Origin: CAZGAQ01 sp964523405
Lineage (GTDB): Bacteria > Planctomycetota > Phycisphaerae > UBA1845 > Fen-1342
Assembly: GCA_964523405.1 (NCBI GenBank)
Contig: CAZGAQ010000002.1
Span: 62,001-126,000, forward strand
Direction of reading: 5' to 3'
Length of the DNA stretch: 64,000 nucleotides
In this document: positions 34,595 to 43,594 of the stretch, piece by piece
Position numbering within the stretch: position 1 is the first letter of the stretch
How the letters are laid out: each line of letters opens with the position of its first letter
Program-made: the position numbers and the translations under genes
Notes under the pieces: model-generated
What the model saw: only the letters and a program-made list of their open reading frames with translations
The model's database searches: none
Told to the model about the DNA's origin: nothing

Positions 34595-35233
34595 CTAAAC
34601 CGGGGGGGACGCCGTGGAGCCGGTGAACATGTCACCCTGCCGCGCGGACGCCTGGTACGAGAACCCGGTGACCGTGAGCATCCCGAGCAGCGTCGGCACG
34701 ACGAGCGACTGACTCTGCGCCAGCGCGCGAAACGTGCCGCCCAGTGATGGCAGCACCGCACTGGCAACGCCCACGAAGCCGATGACAAGCAGCGCAGCCC
34801 CTTGCAGGGTCGTGAACAGAACGATCATGGGCGCACGCGAGATGAGGCCGAGCACCACGCCCACGATGCCGCAGACACCCAGCGCGATTGCCGCCGGCAG
34901 CGGACCGGCCCCCAGCTGGACTGCAAGGTAACCGCCGACGGCACCCCACGTTGCGCCGCTGCAAACGGCCACCGTCGCCGCCGGAATGGCGAAGGCCGCC
35001 ACGCCACCCACGATGCCCCCAGCGCCAACGAACATCCATACGGGAAGCTGCGGCTGGTACGTCCAGGCATGCAGCCCGAGAAAGGCGCCCAGCCCGGCCG
35101 CAGGTACGGCCAAAAGGTAGCGAATCAGGCGGAATCCGCAGAACGCGTACAGCAGTCCACCCACGAGAATGGCCAGGCCGGTAAGCCCGGATTGCGCGGC
35201 GGCCCAGTCGAAGAGCATACGTTGATAGTCCAT
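34595..35233 (-). CDS. Polytopic membrane protein (TMEM198/DUF4203-like)
   Basis: A 212-residue integral membrane protein with about six or seven hydrophobic helices rich in Gly, Ala and Val (for example LLYAFCGFRLIRYLLAVPAAGL and AAFAIPAATVAVCSGATWGAVGGYL). The pattern resembles DUF4203/TMEM198-type proteins of unknown function. The N-terminus (MDYQRMLFDWAAAQSG) is amphipathic. The next upstream gene on this strand encodes a second protein of the same general kind, so they may be distant paralogues. Placement next to cell-wall genes does not prove a shared function. Confidence 0.65.
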   Translation of the reverse strand: MDYQRMLFDWAAAQSGLTGLAILVGGLLYAFCGFRLIRYLLAVPAAGLGAFLGLHAWTYQPQLPVWMFVGAGGIVGGVAAFAIPAATVAVCSGATWGAVGGYLAVQLGAGPLPAAIALGVCGIVGVVLGLISRAPMIVLFTTLQGAALLVIGFVGVASAVLPSLGGTFRALAQSQSLVVPTLLGMLTVTGFSYQASARQGDMFTGSTASPPV

Positions 35234-35416
35234 CGTACCAATCCTCGGGCTGGCGGCGCGGCGCGCGCAGCCGGTAATGACGGGCGCGCGCTGCGCAGCG
35301 GAATACTGTCGGGTTTATCGTCCGGAATACGGTGCCACGCCAGGAAGTCACCCGCGCAGGAACTGCGCGAGGGTCCGACCTCGAAGGGGGGCCGTGCTGG
35401 TGTCCGCGCCAGCGGT

Positions 35417-36235
35417 CTACGACGCGGCCGGTGCGGGCTTGCCGGCCGGAGGCGCGGGCTTTTTCGCACGCCAGCCGAGCATGTCGGCGAGGTTATACAG
35501 CAGCGAGATGCCCCACAGCACCGCCGTGATGAGCAGTCCCCATTGCTGCAGGCGCGTAGCGCCGTCTGACCAGAACGTCGCCAGCAGGGTGAACACCGCC
35601 GGCATGAACAAAAGCACGCCCGTCGTCGCCGCCCAGAACGCGCGGGCGGCCTTGGGAAGCAGGAGTGCGAACACGAGGCCCGCCAAGGCGGCCGTCGCGG
35701 TAATCGAATACACGCTCGCGCGGAAGGTAGGGACGCGCTCCCCCAGGAATGCCCAGAGCTGGGTTAGTTCGTTCTGCCACGGCTGGATCCCGGTGGTGAC
35801 CGGCTCGGGCAGAGTGACTTCGGGCCCCGCCTCGGTGACCTGCAGGCCGCGCGTCTGGTACTCCGTCAGCGGCGGCCCGAGCACCTGTCCGCCGTACACG
35901 CCTAGGGCCGTGACCGTCAGACATCCGGCCACAAGCAGCGCGAACCACAAGCGGAACAGGACCACACCGAGCAATAAGCCGAGGATGCCCGTGATGATGA
36001 CGACCGGCCAGAGTGGGAGATTAAACGTGTGCGCGGCGAACGCGCCGCCGAAACCGCCGACGCCGGCGAACGCGATGGCGGCCAGAACGGGAGCCAGCTT
36101 GGCGCCTTTGACCATGAACACGAGGCCGACCACGGTCGCGGCACCGGCAATCGCGAGCGGCATCCACTCCGTGTCGGGCGGCAGGTGCTTGGTAACGGTC
36201 TCCAGCAGCTTGTTGGCCAGTTGGGACGGATCCAT
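35417..36235 (-). CDS. Polytopic membrane protein, TMEM198/DUF4203-like, larger paralogue
   Basis: A 272-residue membrane protein. I prefer the ATG at 36235, which has GGAG eight bases upstream, over a GTG nine bases earlier. There are about seven hydrophobic segments. An extramembrane loop of about 50 residues (YQTRGLQVTEAGPEV onward) sits between the fifth and sixth. The short cytoplasmic-looking tail is Lys/Pro/Ala-rich. The layout of short Gly/Ala-rich helices matches the neighbouring 212-residue protein. It lies 45 bases downstream of the ftsQ-like gene, so it may be co-transcribed with the cell-wall cluster. Function unknown. Confidence 0.65.
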   Translation of the reverse strand: MDPSQLANKLLETVTKHLPPDTEWMPLAIAGAATVVGLVFMVKGAKLAPVLAAIAFAGVGGFGGAFAAHTFNLPLWPVVIITGILGLLLGVVLFRLWFALLVAGCLTVTALGVYGGQVLGPPLTEYQTRGLQVTEAGPEVTLPEPVTTGIQPWQNELTQLWAFLGERVPTFRASVYSITATAALAGLVFALLLPKAARAFWAATTGVLLFMPAVFTLLATFWSDGATRLQQWGLLITAVLWGISLLYNLADMLGWRAKKPAPPAGKPAPAAS

Positions 36236-36280
36236 GGCTACCACTCCTGGTGGGAGCGTGGCGGCGCGCGCGCAACTCCG

Positions 36281-37189
36281 TTAGCGCTTCCGCGGCTCGC
36301 GGTATTCGACCTTGTCGGCCCAGCGCACAACAATGATACGCTCGGGCAGGCGGCCCTGCTCGCGGTACAGCGTGTTGAGCATATCGAGCTTGCGGCTCGG
36401 ACTCGCCGAGTCGACTTCAGACTCCTCACCGGGCGCCAGGCCCCAGTCGATGTAGCACCCGGGGTAGACCGTTCGAATCCGCAACTGACTGTCGAAGCGG
36501 TCCTTCAGGTAGTAATTGGACACATCCACTGGGCCGAGGGAGGACCGGAACGGTAGGCGATTCTGGGCGGCTTCCTGCCGCAGGAACTGCACGAGCTTGA
36601 GGCCTTTCGCGAGGTCCTCTCCGGTCCACACTTCGCCTTCCGGCGGCAGCGGGGCGGTCGCGCCAGTGATGCCAAAGAAGATGCTCATCAGGTTGGGATC
36701 GTTGGCCGGATATTCGGCCGGTAGGCGCACCGCACTCGCGTCGATCAGGTACGCTCGCGTGTCGCACTGCACGTACGCGACGGGCTCGCGAAACACCGCA
36801 TCCACGCGCACGGTGCCGTCGGCCTGCTTCGTCACGCTGTTGAGCTTGGCGATCCAGGCGGATTGCAGTAGCCCCGTGCCAACCCAGGCGCACAGGTTCG
36901 GGTCGTGAATGTCATCCTCCGGCCGCAGCCCGGCTTTCTCCTCGAGGTCAGCGCGCAGCCAGGGGGTGTGCAGGAAATCCGGCGGTTTGACCCACTCCAG
37001 GCGGCATTCCACCGCCGGCTGCGCGGCATGCACGTAGCGCTCCATGGCCCGCAGGCCCCAGACCACCGCGCCGAGCGCGAGCGCCCAGCCGAACGCGGAA
37101 GCCAGCCCGAGCCAGAAGGCGTACCGGCCGGCTGCCCGGTCCGCCTCCACCGCCCGCGCGCTGGCGCGTTTGCTCATTTCGCGTTTCAC
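36281..37189 (-). CDS. ftsQ: FtsQ/DivIB-like cell-division membrane protein
   Basis: A 302-residue bitopic protein with a basic cytoplasmic N-terminus, one transmembrane helix (about residues 24-46) and a long periplasmic part. Two pieces of evidence point to FtsQ. It sits directly after ddl in the order murC-murB-ddl-ftsQ, the classic dcw order. It also has a POTRA-like stretch followed by W-I-x-KLNSV, a strand and FREPVAYVQCDTRAYLIDAS, which parallels the FtsQ 'ExxPvA...lvD' beta region. Overall similarity is low, so position carries much of the weight. The GTG at 37189 lies 13 bases after the ddl stop; an ATG at 37177 is possible. No ftsA or ftsZ follows. Confidence 0.65.
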   Translation of the reverse strand: MKREMSKRASARAVEADRAAGRYAFWLGLASAFGWALALGAVVWGLRAMERYVHAAQPAVECRLEWVKPPDFLHTPWLRADLEEKAGLRPEDDIHDPNLCAWVGTGLLQSAWIAKLNSVTKQADGTVRVDAVFREPVAYVQCDTRAYLIDASAVRLPAEYPANDPNLMSIFFGITGATAPLPPEGEVWTGEDLAKGLKLVQFLRQEAAQNRLPFRSSLGPVDVSNYYLKDRFDSQLRIRTVYPGCYIDWGLAPGEESEVDSASPSRKLDMLNTLYREQGRLPERIIVVRWADKVEYREPRKR

Positions 37190-37202
37190 GCCGGCACCGC
37201 GC

Positions 37203-38159
37203 TCACCGCGCGTCCTCCAGGGCCATGTACACCAGTCGCTCGGCCAGCTCGTCGAACGGCACGCCCGCTCGCGCCGCCGCCTTGGGCACCAGAGAATGAC
37301 CTGTGAATCCCGGCAGCGTGTTGATCTCCAGGAACCAAACCTCGCCGCGTGCGTCGACGATCCAGTCCACGCGACTCAGGTGCCGGCACCCCAGGCACTG
37401 AAACGCACGCAGGCTCTGCTCGGCCGCGCGCGCGAGCACCTCCGGGGTCTGCCCGGTCTCGAACAGGTATTCGGTGGCGTTGTCCTGGTATTTGGCCGTG
37501 TAGTCGTAGAAATCCCGCTTCGGCTGGATACGGATGGGCGGCAACGTCTGCTGCCCGATGATCCCGACCGTGATCTCCGCGCCGCTGACGAACTGCTCGA
37601 CCAGCGCGCGGCCGAAGCCCGTGACGACCTTCTGCACCGCCGCCGGGAACTCGGTCGCGTCGCGCAGAATGAACGTCGCCACGCTGCTGCCCTGGTCTGC
37701 CGGCTTGACCACTACCGGCATGGACAGCTCCGTCTGGGTGCGGGCCTTCAGCGTCGTCGCGTCCCACACCTCGTAGCGCGGCGTGTTCACGCCGGCCCGC
37801 GCCACCGCCTGCTTCGTCAGCACCTTGTCCATCGCGACGGCCGATGCCTGCGCGCCCGAGCCGACGAACGGCAACCGCCGCGCCTCGAGCATCCGCTGCA
37901 CGGTGCCGTCCTCACCGAACGGGCCGTGCAGCGCCGGAAACACGACGTCAGCCGGGTGATCCAGCGCCGCAGTGTGATCCGGACCGATGTCGGACACGAA
38001 TACGTTGTGCCCACGGCGCTGCAGGGCTTCGGCGACCGCGTGCCCGGATTCCAGACTGACCTCGCGTTCCGCGCTCGGCCCGCCGCACAGGACGGTGATC
38101 CGCAGCGGCCGGCGGACGGGCGCGCTGCGGGGTGAATTCTGCTTCAACTCAGGGGCCAT
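37203..38159 (-). CDS. ddl: D-alanine--D-alanine ligase
   Basis: ATP-dependent synthesis of D-Ala-D-Ala for the peptidoglycan stem peptide. The 318-residue ATP-grasp protein has CGGPSAEREVSLESG (N-domain signature), ALHGPFGEDG, the ATP-binding KPADQGSS segment and the metal-binding EINTLPGFTGHSLVP signature near the C-terminus. The ATG at 38159 has GAGG upstream. The protein begins with a short Pro/Arg-rich leader before the conserved part at about residue 20. It follows murB by 61 bases and precedes the ftsQ-like gene by 13. Confidence 0.95.
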   Translation of the reverse strand: MAPELKQNSPRSAPVRRPLRITVLCGGPSAEREVSLESGHAVAEALQRRGHNVFVSDIGPDHTAALDHPADVVFPALHGPFGEDGTVQRMLEARRLPFVGSGAQASAVAMDKVLTKQAVARAGVNTPRYEVWDATTLKARTQTELSMPVVVKPADQGSSVATFILRDATEFPAAVQKVVTGFGRALVEQFVSGAEITVGIIGQQTLPPIRIQPKRDFYDYTAKYQDNATEYLFETGQTPEVLARAAEQSLRAFQCLGCRHLSRVDWIVDARGEVWFLEINTLPGFTGHSLVPKAAARAGVPFDELAERLVYMALEDAR

Positions 38160-38220
38160 CGGCTGACTAACCTCACTTCGGATTCCTGCTTCCCGACGCC
38201 GTCGGCGAAGCGCGCCGGCG

Positions 38221-39102
38221 TCACCACACTTCCACCTCCAGCTGCAGCTCGATTCCGAACTGCGCCTGCACACTGTCGCGCGCCAGGGCGACCAGGTCCA
38301 GGACGTCCTGGGCCGTCGCTTCCGGGTACGCCAGAATGAAGTTCGCGTGCTTCGTGCTGATCTCGGCGCCGCCGCGCCGCGCGCCTTTCAGCCCCGCCGC
38401 ATCAATGAGCTGCCCGGCCGCCTTCCCCGGTGGGTTCTGGAAAATGCACCCCGCCGAACGCGCGGACACGGGCGGTTGGCTGCCGGCCTTCTCCGTCCAA
38501 ATCTGCCGAAAGCGGGCGCGCAGTTCGTCGCGGTCGCCGGGCGGCAAGTGCAGCGTCGCCGCCAGCACGATGTTCTCGCCGACGTTACTGTGCCGATACG
38601 TGAAGCCCATCTGAGCCGCCGGACGCTCTGCGATCATCCCGGCGGGCGACATCAGCCGAACGCTCTGGACGTATGCGCCAATGTTGCCGTACTTGCCGCC
38701 CGCGTTCATGCGGATGATCCCGCCGACGGACCCCGGAATGCCCGCGAGATTTTCCAGTCCGCCCAAGCCGCGCTCGACCGAGTGCCGCACAAGCTGCGTG
38801 AAATCGACGCCTGCCGCCGCGCGCACCGCCGACTCGTCGTACGTGGTCTGCTCCCAGGCGTCGCCCGTGAAATGGATGACGGCGCCGTCAAACCCGCTGT
38901 CGCGCACGAGCACATTCGCCCCGCGCCCCAGAATCCGCCACGCGATCCCCGCGTCACGGCAGCGCGCCAGCAGAGCGGCCAGCTCTTCCTCGCTGCGCGG
39001 CGTAAAGAACCAGCGTGCCGGTCCGCCCAGCCCGTACCAGGTGTGCTCCCGGAGCGGGACATTAGGCCGGCAGATTGCCTCCCAGCCGCTGTACCAGCTC
39101 AT
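38221..39102 (-). CDS. murB: UDP-N-acetylenolpyruvoylglucosamine reductase
   Basis: FAD/NADPH enzyme that reduces UDP-GlcNAc-enolpyruvate to UDP-MurNAc. The 293-residue protein shows HTWYGLGGPARWF, LGRGANVLVRDSGFDG (FAD site), GLENLAGIPGSVGG, MNAGGKYG, and the type II signature SAGCIFQNPPG with its catalytic residues. The ATG at 39102 (AAGGTGG just upstream) makes murB overlap the 3' end of murC by 41 bases. This implies translational coupling. A GTG at 39129 would give a longer overlap. Confidence 0.95.
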   Translation of the reverse strand: MSWYSGWEAICRPNVPLREHTWYGLGGPARWFFTPRSEEELAALLARCRDAGIAWRILGRGANVLVRDSGFDGAVIHFTGDAWEQTTYDESAVRAAAGVDFTQLVRHSVERGLGGLENLAGIPGSVGGIIRMNAGGKYGNIGAYVQSVRLMSPAGMIAERPAAQMGFTYRHSNVGENIVLAATLHLPPGDRDELRARFRQIWTEKAGSQPPVSARSAGCIFQNPPGKAAGQLIDAAGLKGARRGGAEISTKHANFILAYPEATAQDVLDLVALARDSVQAQFGIELQLEVEVW

Positions 39103-40510
39103 CGGCCACCTTGTAGATGTTGCCCGCACCCATCGTGATCACCACGTCGCCGGGACGCACGTCGCGGGCGAGCAGGGTCACAATTTCACCGAAATCCGGC
39201 AGATAGCGGGCCTGCCCGCCCGCGGCCGCAATCTCGCGCACCAGGTCCGCCGCGCTGACCATTTCGCGTTCGCGCTCGCTGTCGCGGACGAAGTAGATGT
39301 CGGGCACGACCACCTCGTCCGCCTCGGCGAAGCTGTGGGCGAAGTCCGCCAGCAGGAAGCGCGTGCGCGAATGCTGGTGTGGCTGAAAGATGCACCACAG
39401 CCGCCGCGGCGTGTAGCGTTCCCGGGCCGCGTGCAGCGTCGCGCGAATCTCGGTCGGGTGGTGGGCGTAATCGTCGAGTACCTGCACGCCGGCGACGACG
39501 CCGCGCGTCTCCAGCCGCCGGTGCGCCCCGCGAAACTCGGCGAGCCCCCGGGCAATATGCTCCCAGCCGACACCGCAGTCCCAGGCCAGGGCCGCGACCG
39601 CCAGCGCATTATCCACGTTGTGCCGCCCCGGCAACCCCAGCCGCGCCCGGCCCAGCACCTGTCCATGGTGGCATACGTCAAACGTGTAGTACCCCGACTC
39701 CAGGGCGATGTTCTTGGCCTGCCAGTCGGCGCCCGCCACAGCCCCGAACGTCTGCACGCGGCACGTCAGGCCCGTCGCGATCGCCCGACACCGCGCATCG
39801 AGCGCATTGAGCAGGACCAGCCCATTGCTCGGTACGCGGTGCGCGAAGACCGTGAACGACTCCTGGATCGCCGCCAGGTCCTTGTAGCAATCGAGGTGGT
39901 CTTCCTCGATGTTGAGAATCACCGCCCGGTGCGGCTGCAGGTTGTGGAACGAGCGGTCATACTCGCAGGCTTCGACGACGAAGTGCGGGCCGTCACCCAC
40001 GCCGCTGCCGCCGCCCAGTTGCTCCACCGTGGCGCCGATGACGAAGTTCGGATCGAGTCCGGCCAGGCGCAGCGTGAACGTCAGCCATGCCGTCGTCGTA
40101 CTCTTCCCGTGGGTACCGCTGATCGCGATGCCATCGTAGCGCGCCATCAGCAGCCCCAGGAGCTGCGCATACTTGATGATCCGCAGGCCGCGCCGCTCGG
40201 CCGCCACACGCTCCGGGTGGTTGGGCGGAATCGCCGCGGACACCACGACCAGGTCCGTGTCGGCGGGCAGACTCGTCGCGGTCTGCTGCGTGGACACGCG
40301 CGCCCCGCGCTCGGCGAGTTGTGCCAGGGCCAGCGAGGCCTGCCCATCCGAGCCGCTGACGCGCACCCCACGCCGCAGCAGCAGGGCCGCCAGCCCGGAC
40401 ATGCCGCAGCCGCCGATGCCCACCATGTGGACGCGCAGTCGCTCGAGGTCAGTCTCGACCATGTTCGTTGCGGAGTGTACCGGATCGTCCGAGAGTGCGA
40501 CGGGAGTCAT
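39062..40510 (-). CDS. murC: UDP-N-acetylmuramate--L-alanine ligase
   Basis: Adds L-alanine to UDP-MurNAc, the first amino-acid ligation of peptidoglycan precursor synthesis. The 482 residues contain the N-terminal nucleotide motif VGIGGCGMSGLA, the ATP loop GTHGKSTTT, EACEYDRSFHNL, HNVDNALAV, and DDYAHHPTE with the C-terminal Mur-ligase domain. The ATG at 40510 has no clear ribosome binding site. An ATG at 40462 (17th codon) lies closer to the conserved domain, so the true start is uncertain. It heads the murC-murB-ddl-ftsQ-like run. Confidence 0.95.
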   Translation of the reverse strand: MTPVALSDDPVHSATNMVETDLERLRVHMVGIGGCGMSGLAALLLRRGVRVSGSDGQASLALAQLAERGARVSTQQTATSLPADTDLVVVSAAIPPNHPERVAAERRGLRIIKYAQLLGLLMARYDGIAISGTHGKSTTTAWLTFTLRLAGLDPNFVIGATVEQLGGGSGVGDGPHFVVEACEYDRSFHNLQPHRAVILNIEEDHLDCYKDLAAIQESFTVFAHRVPSNGLVLLNALDARCRAIATGLTCRVQTFGAVAGADWQAKNIALESGYYTFDVCHHGQVLGRARLGLPGRHNVDNALAVAALAWDCGVGWEHIARGLAEFRGAHRRLETRGVVAGVQVLDDYAHHPTEIRATLHAARERYTPRRLWCIFQPHQHSRTRFLLADFAHSFAEADEVVVPDIYFVRDSEREREMVSAADLVREIAAAGGQARYLPDFGEIVTLLARDVRPGDVVITMGAGNIYKVADELVQRLGGNLPA

Positions 40511-40688
40511 CGGCAGCGCCCATCCATGCAGCTGTTCCGTGTACGGAAGGCGCCCACGCCCCTCGCAGCGTCCACCGGCGGGACCGAGGACCCTGATCCC
40601 GGAGCCGGTCTTTGGCTATACTTCACCTTCCGTGGCGCGGTCGGTTGCCGTCCTGTGGCAGCCGCTCTAGCCCGCGACCGTTGGCCGC

Positions 40689-40715
40689 ATTGTAGCACGT
40701 GCGGCCTGAAGTCAA
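40689..40715 (-). promoter_or_regulatory. Possible promoter for the murC operon
   Basis: On the minus strand TTGACT (40710-40715) and TACAAT (40689-40694) are separated by 15 bases. The elements are good but the spacing is short. It lies about 180 bases upstream of murC, in the intergenic space shared with the divergent O-antigen-ligase-like gene. Confidence 0.4.
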
Positions 40716-40728
40716 TACGAGGGACGCG

Positions 40729-43482
40729 TTGAGTTCCGAAAACCCTGCGAAATCGGCACCGCCGGCGCGCGACTGGCTCCTCGAGTTGTCACGCGCGGCG
40801 CTGATTCTGGCGCTCGTCCTGCTGGCGGCGTCCTTCCTGCTCCTCAGCCCGCCACCCGGACAGACCTACCCCGGCGCGATCCCGTGGCGCGACCTGTCGC
40901 TGTTGAAACCGCTCGTCGACTTGCTGTCGCTCGGCGGCCTGGCTGCAACGGCGCGCGGCGTCGAGATCAAAGACTTCGCGCTGCACCTCGCTGCGGCCCT
41001 CGGCCTGCTGCTGGTCGGGCTGCGGCGTTTGTGGATCACCCCGGCGCCGAGGCGACTGCCGGCACGCCTTGCCGGCTTCGCCCAGATGTTCCTGGCCGGC
41101 TGGGTGCTGCTCTCCCTGGCGAGCGGCTGGTGGTCGGGCGAAACGAGCTATGCCGCAGGGCAGGGCACGCTCTATGCCCTGAGCCTGGGCTGGGCTGTGG
41201 CCCTGGCGACCACGCTCCAGCGCCGCCACATCCCGCACTTCCTGGCGGGGCTGGTGGCGATCTCCGCTGCGGGTGCTGCGCTGTGCCTGTGGTACTTCTA
41301 CGAACGTAACCCCTATCACCGGCCGGGGTTCCCGCTCGGGAATCCGACCTTGCTGGCGGCCGTGCTGCTGCCGGCTACGCTGACGTGCGGGGTCGTGGTG
41401 GTGGCCAGTGTGGCACAGCTTGTCCAGCGACGTCCGCTGGTGTTCGGTCGCTGGGCCGTGGCAGCTTTGCTGGCGCTCGTGCCACTGCTGTTGTGCCTCC
41501 GCATCACCTTCTCGCGCGGGGCGATCCTCGCGCTGGTTATCAGCGTCGGCGTGCTGATCCTGGTGGTCGTGGGTCGCCGGCTCCGGTGGGTGCTGCTCGG
41601 GGTCTTCCTGGTCTTGCTGGTGGGCGGCGGGGCGTGGTGGTATCACGCCTCGCACCTCGACGTGACGATGGCCCGCGGGGCGTCCTTACGCTTCCGCTTC
41701 TACGCCTGGCGCTACGCCGTCGTCTTCTGGCAGTCGCAGCCGGTTCTGGGCAACGGCGCGGGCTCATATCCCCGCCTCGCCGGCACGCTCTCCGTCTACG
41801 ACCGCGCCCTCGACCCGGCCGCGTTCATGGGCGAGATCGTCGAGCACGCTCACAACGAGCTATTCGAGGTGCTGGCGGAGATCGGACTGGTTGGCGGTGT
41901 GACCTTCGTCGCCGGGTGGCTCGCCACGGTCGCGGCGGCGTCCGCCCTCCTTCGTTCGCGGCCGGACGAGCGGGAACGCTGGCTGGTGCTGGCCGTGGCG
42001 GTCAGCCTGGTGGCTCTGGCTGCGGACGCGATGTTCGGAGTCACGCTGCGCCTGCCGGGCGGACCGGCCGTCTTCTTTACGCTACTAGGCGTGTTCTGGG
42101 CCCTGTGTCGAGAGGGGGGGCCTGGCGCCCCCGAGGACACGCCGCCCGCGCCACACCGGCCGAGTATTACCCTGACGGCGGTCGCCTGCTTCGCCGCCGC
42201 CGGCGCGGCCGGATGGGTCGCGGTGAGCAATTGGCGCGGTGTGGTTACGGAGCAGGCGGCTCTCGCGGCCTACCGGCAACAGCGGTTCGACGTGGCTTTG
42301 GACCGGGCGGCCGATGCTCAGCCGCGGCTCCTGGACCCCGTACGCAAGCTCGCGGTCGCGGAGCTGTCCCTGCAAGCGCGCTACGCCCTCGCGGTCCAGG
42401 CGTTCGTCCCTTGGGTGCAGGCCAGCGCGTCGGCCCCCGCCGATGCCCACGCTATGGCCGCGCGGGCGGTGGCCGTGGCTACGAGTGTGCTCGGCGCGTG
42501 CGCCGAGCTGCGCCAGCGCGTGCCGGCCTTGACGCAAACGGATGCAACGGCGGCGCGGGCAGCAGCGATGCTCTACGAGCTGAACAAGTCGGCGAATCCG
42601 GCCGAGGCGCAGCACTGGCTGGCGGAGACGGAGCTCGCCTGGCACCGGCAGGAGCGCTTCACACCATTCGACGTCGAGACGCTGTTGGCGCTGACGCAGT
42701 TCCGCAATTCGCTGGCGGGGCATGTGGGACTCCTCCGCGATGCGCTGCGCTTCCTGGAAACACTGCGCTGGGACGATCCACGGCAGGAGCAGGCCCGCTG
42801 GTTGCAGATCCTCGCGCAGGTGGCACAACAGCCGGGGTTCGAGCAGGTCCTCGCGGACTTCCTCGCAGCGGTGGGACCGATCACGCCACAGACTGATCTC
42901 GACGCCCTCATCGCATCCATGGCGCCGGAGACTTACCGGCTGGCGGCAGCGTGCCACGCGCTGCGCGGCGAGTTCGCCCAGGCGGCGGCCGCGTCGGGGC
43001 GGGCGGCGCAATTATACGAACCGATGCGGGCACGCTTCCCGGCGCAGGAGGCGGTGGCGCTGGCCGAACAGGCCGAATACCTGCTCCGTGCGTGCCTGCT
43101 GGACGCGCCCAGCCCCGCTACGCCGCTCGCCGCGGCGCCGCGCGCGGCGGAGTTGTTGGAAGCAGCGCTTCGGTCGCTGCCCGTGATCCAGGAGCAGAAG
43201 TACGAGGAATTGGCCGAGCCGTTTCGTTTGCGCCTTGCGCAGGCACGGCTCTTGGCGGGCCAGACCGTTGCGGGTGTGGCCGCGGTCCGCGCTGCGCTCG
43301 GCGCGGAAGCGGCGGATCACGACGAAGTGGAGCGGACCGTGCAGCGCGTGGTCTATGCGGCGGCGACGCTGCGTGCGCCGATCGAGCGCTTACGTGCGCT
43401 CGCGGGCGCACTGTGCCCGGAGTTCCCCTCGTTCTGCCAGGCGGCCAGCCGCCCCGCCACGAGCAGCGCGCCGGCGCCGTAG
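40729..43482 (+). CDS. O-antigen ligase/polymerase (Wzy_C) family membrane protein with long soluble helical C-terminal domain
   Basis: A protein of about 917 residues. The first ~480 hold roughly ten to twelve transmembrane helices with the Wzy_C/WaaL-type loop: GNGAGSYPRL and then HAHNELFEVLAEIGLVGG, the family hallmark. Such proteins join or polymerise lipid-linked glycans at the periplasmic face. The remaining ~430 residues are Ala/Leu-rich helices, TPR-like. I favour TTG at 40729 because GAGGG lies five bases upstream; a GTG at 40699 without a ribosome binding site would add ten residues. Divergent from murC. It may act on O-antigen, another exopolysaccharide or a glycoprotein glycan. 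Confidence 0.8.
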   Translation: MSSENPAKSAPPARDWLLELSRAALILALVLLAASFLLLSPPPGQTYPGAIPWRDLSLLKPLVDLLSLGGLAATARGVEIKDFALHLAAALGLLLVGLRRLWITPAPRRLPARLAGFAQMFLAGWVLLSLASGWWSGETSYAAGQGTLYALSLGWAVALATTLQRRHIPHFLAGLVAISAAGAALCLWYFYERNPYHRPGFPLGNPTLLAAVLLPATLTCGVVVVASVAQLVQRRPLVFGRWAVAALLALVPLLLCLRITFSRGAILALVISVGVLILVVVGRRLRWVLLGVFLVLLVGGGAWWYHASHLDVTMARGASLRFRFYAWRYAVVFWQSQPVLGNGAGSYPRLAGTLSVYDRALDPAAFMGEIVEHAHNELFEVLAEIGLVGGVTFVAGWLATVAAASALLRSRPDERERWLVLAVAVSLVALAADAMFGVTLRLPGGPAVFFTLLGVFWALCREGGPGAPEDTPPAPHRPSITLTAVACFAAAGAAGWVAVSNWRGVVTEQAALAAYRQQRFDVALDRAADAQPRLLDPVRKLAVAELSLQARYALAVQAFVPWVQASASAPADAHAMAARAVAVATSVLGACAELRQRVPALTQTDATAARAAAMLYELNKSANPAEAQHWLAETELAWHRQERFTPFDVETLLALTQFRNSLAGHVGLLRDALRFLETLRWDDPRQEQARWLQILAQVAQQPGFEQVLADFLAAVGPITPQTDLDALIASMAPETYRLAAACHALRGEFAQAAAASGRAAQLYEPMRARFPAQEAVALAEQAEYLLRACLLDAPSPATPLAAAPRAAELLEAALRSLPVIQEQKYEELAEPFRLRLAQARLLAGQTVAGVAAVRAALGAEAADHDEVERTVQRVVYAAATLRAPIERLRALAGALCPEFPSFCQAASRPATSSAPAP

Positions 43483-43594
43483 CATCGGAATGTAGCGCAG
43501 ATTCGCGGTCCAGTAGCGTCGGACCGCCGTGTCCGACGATGTCGCGGCAGGGCGACGCGCCCGGCATTCGGTCCGCGGGTACGCGGCGCGCGTG

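Noticed and set aside
36465..36485. GTTCGAATCC resembling a tRNA B-box/T-loop
   Set aside because: It lies inside the ftsQ-like coding frame and no cloverleaf stems can be formed around it.
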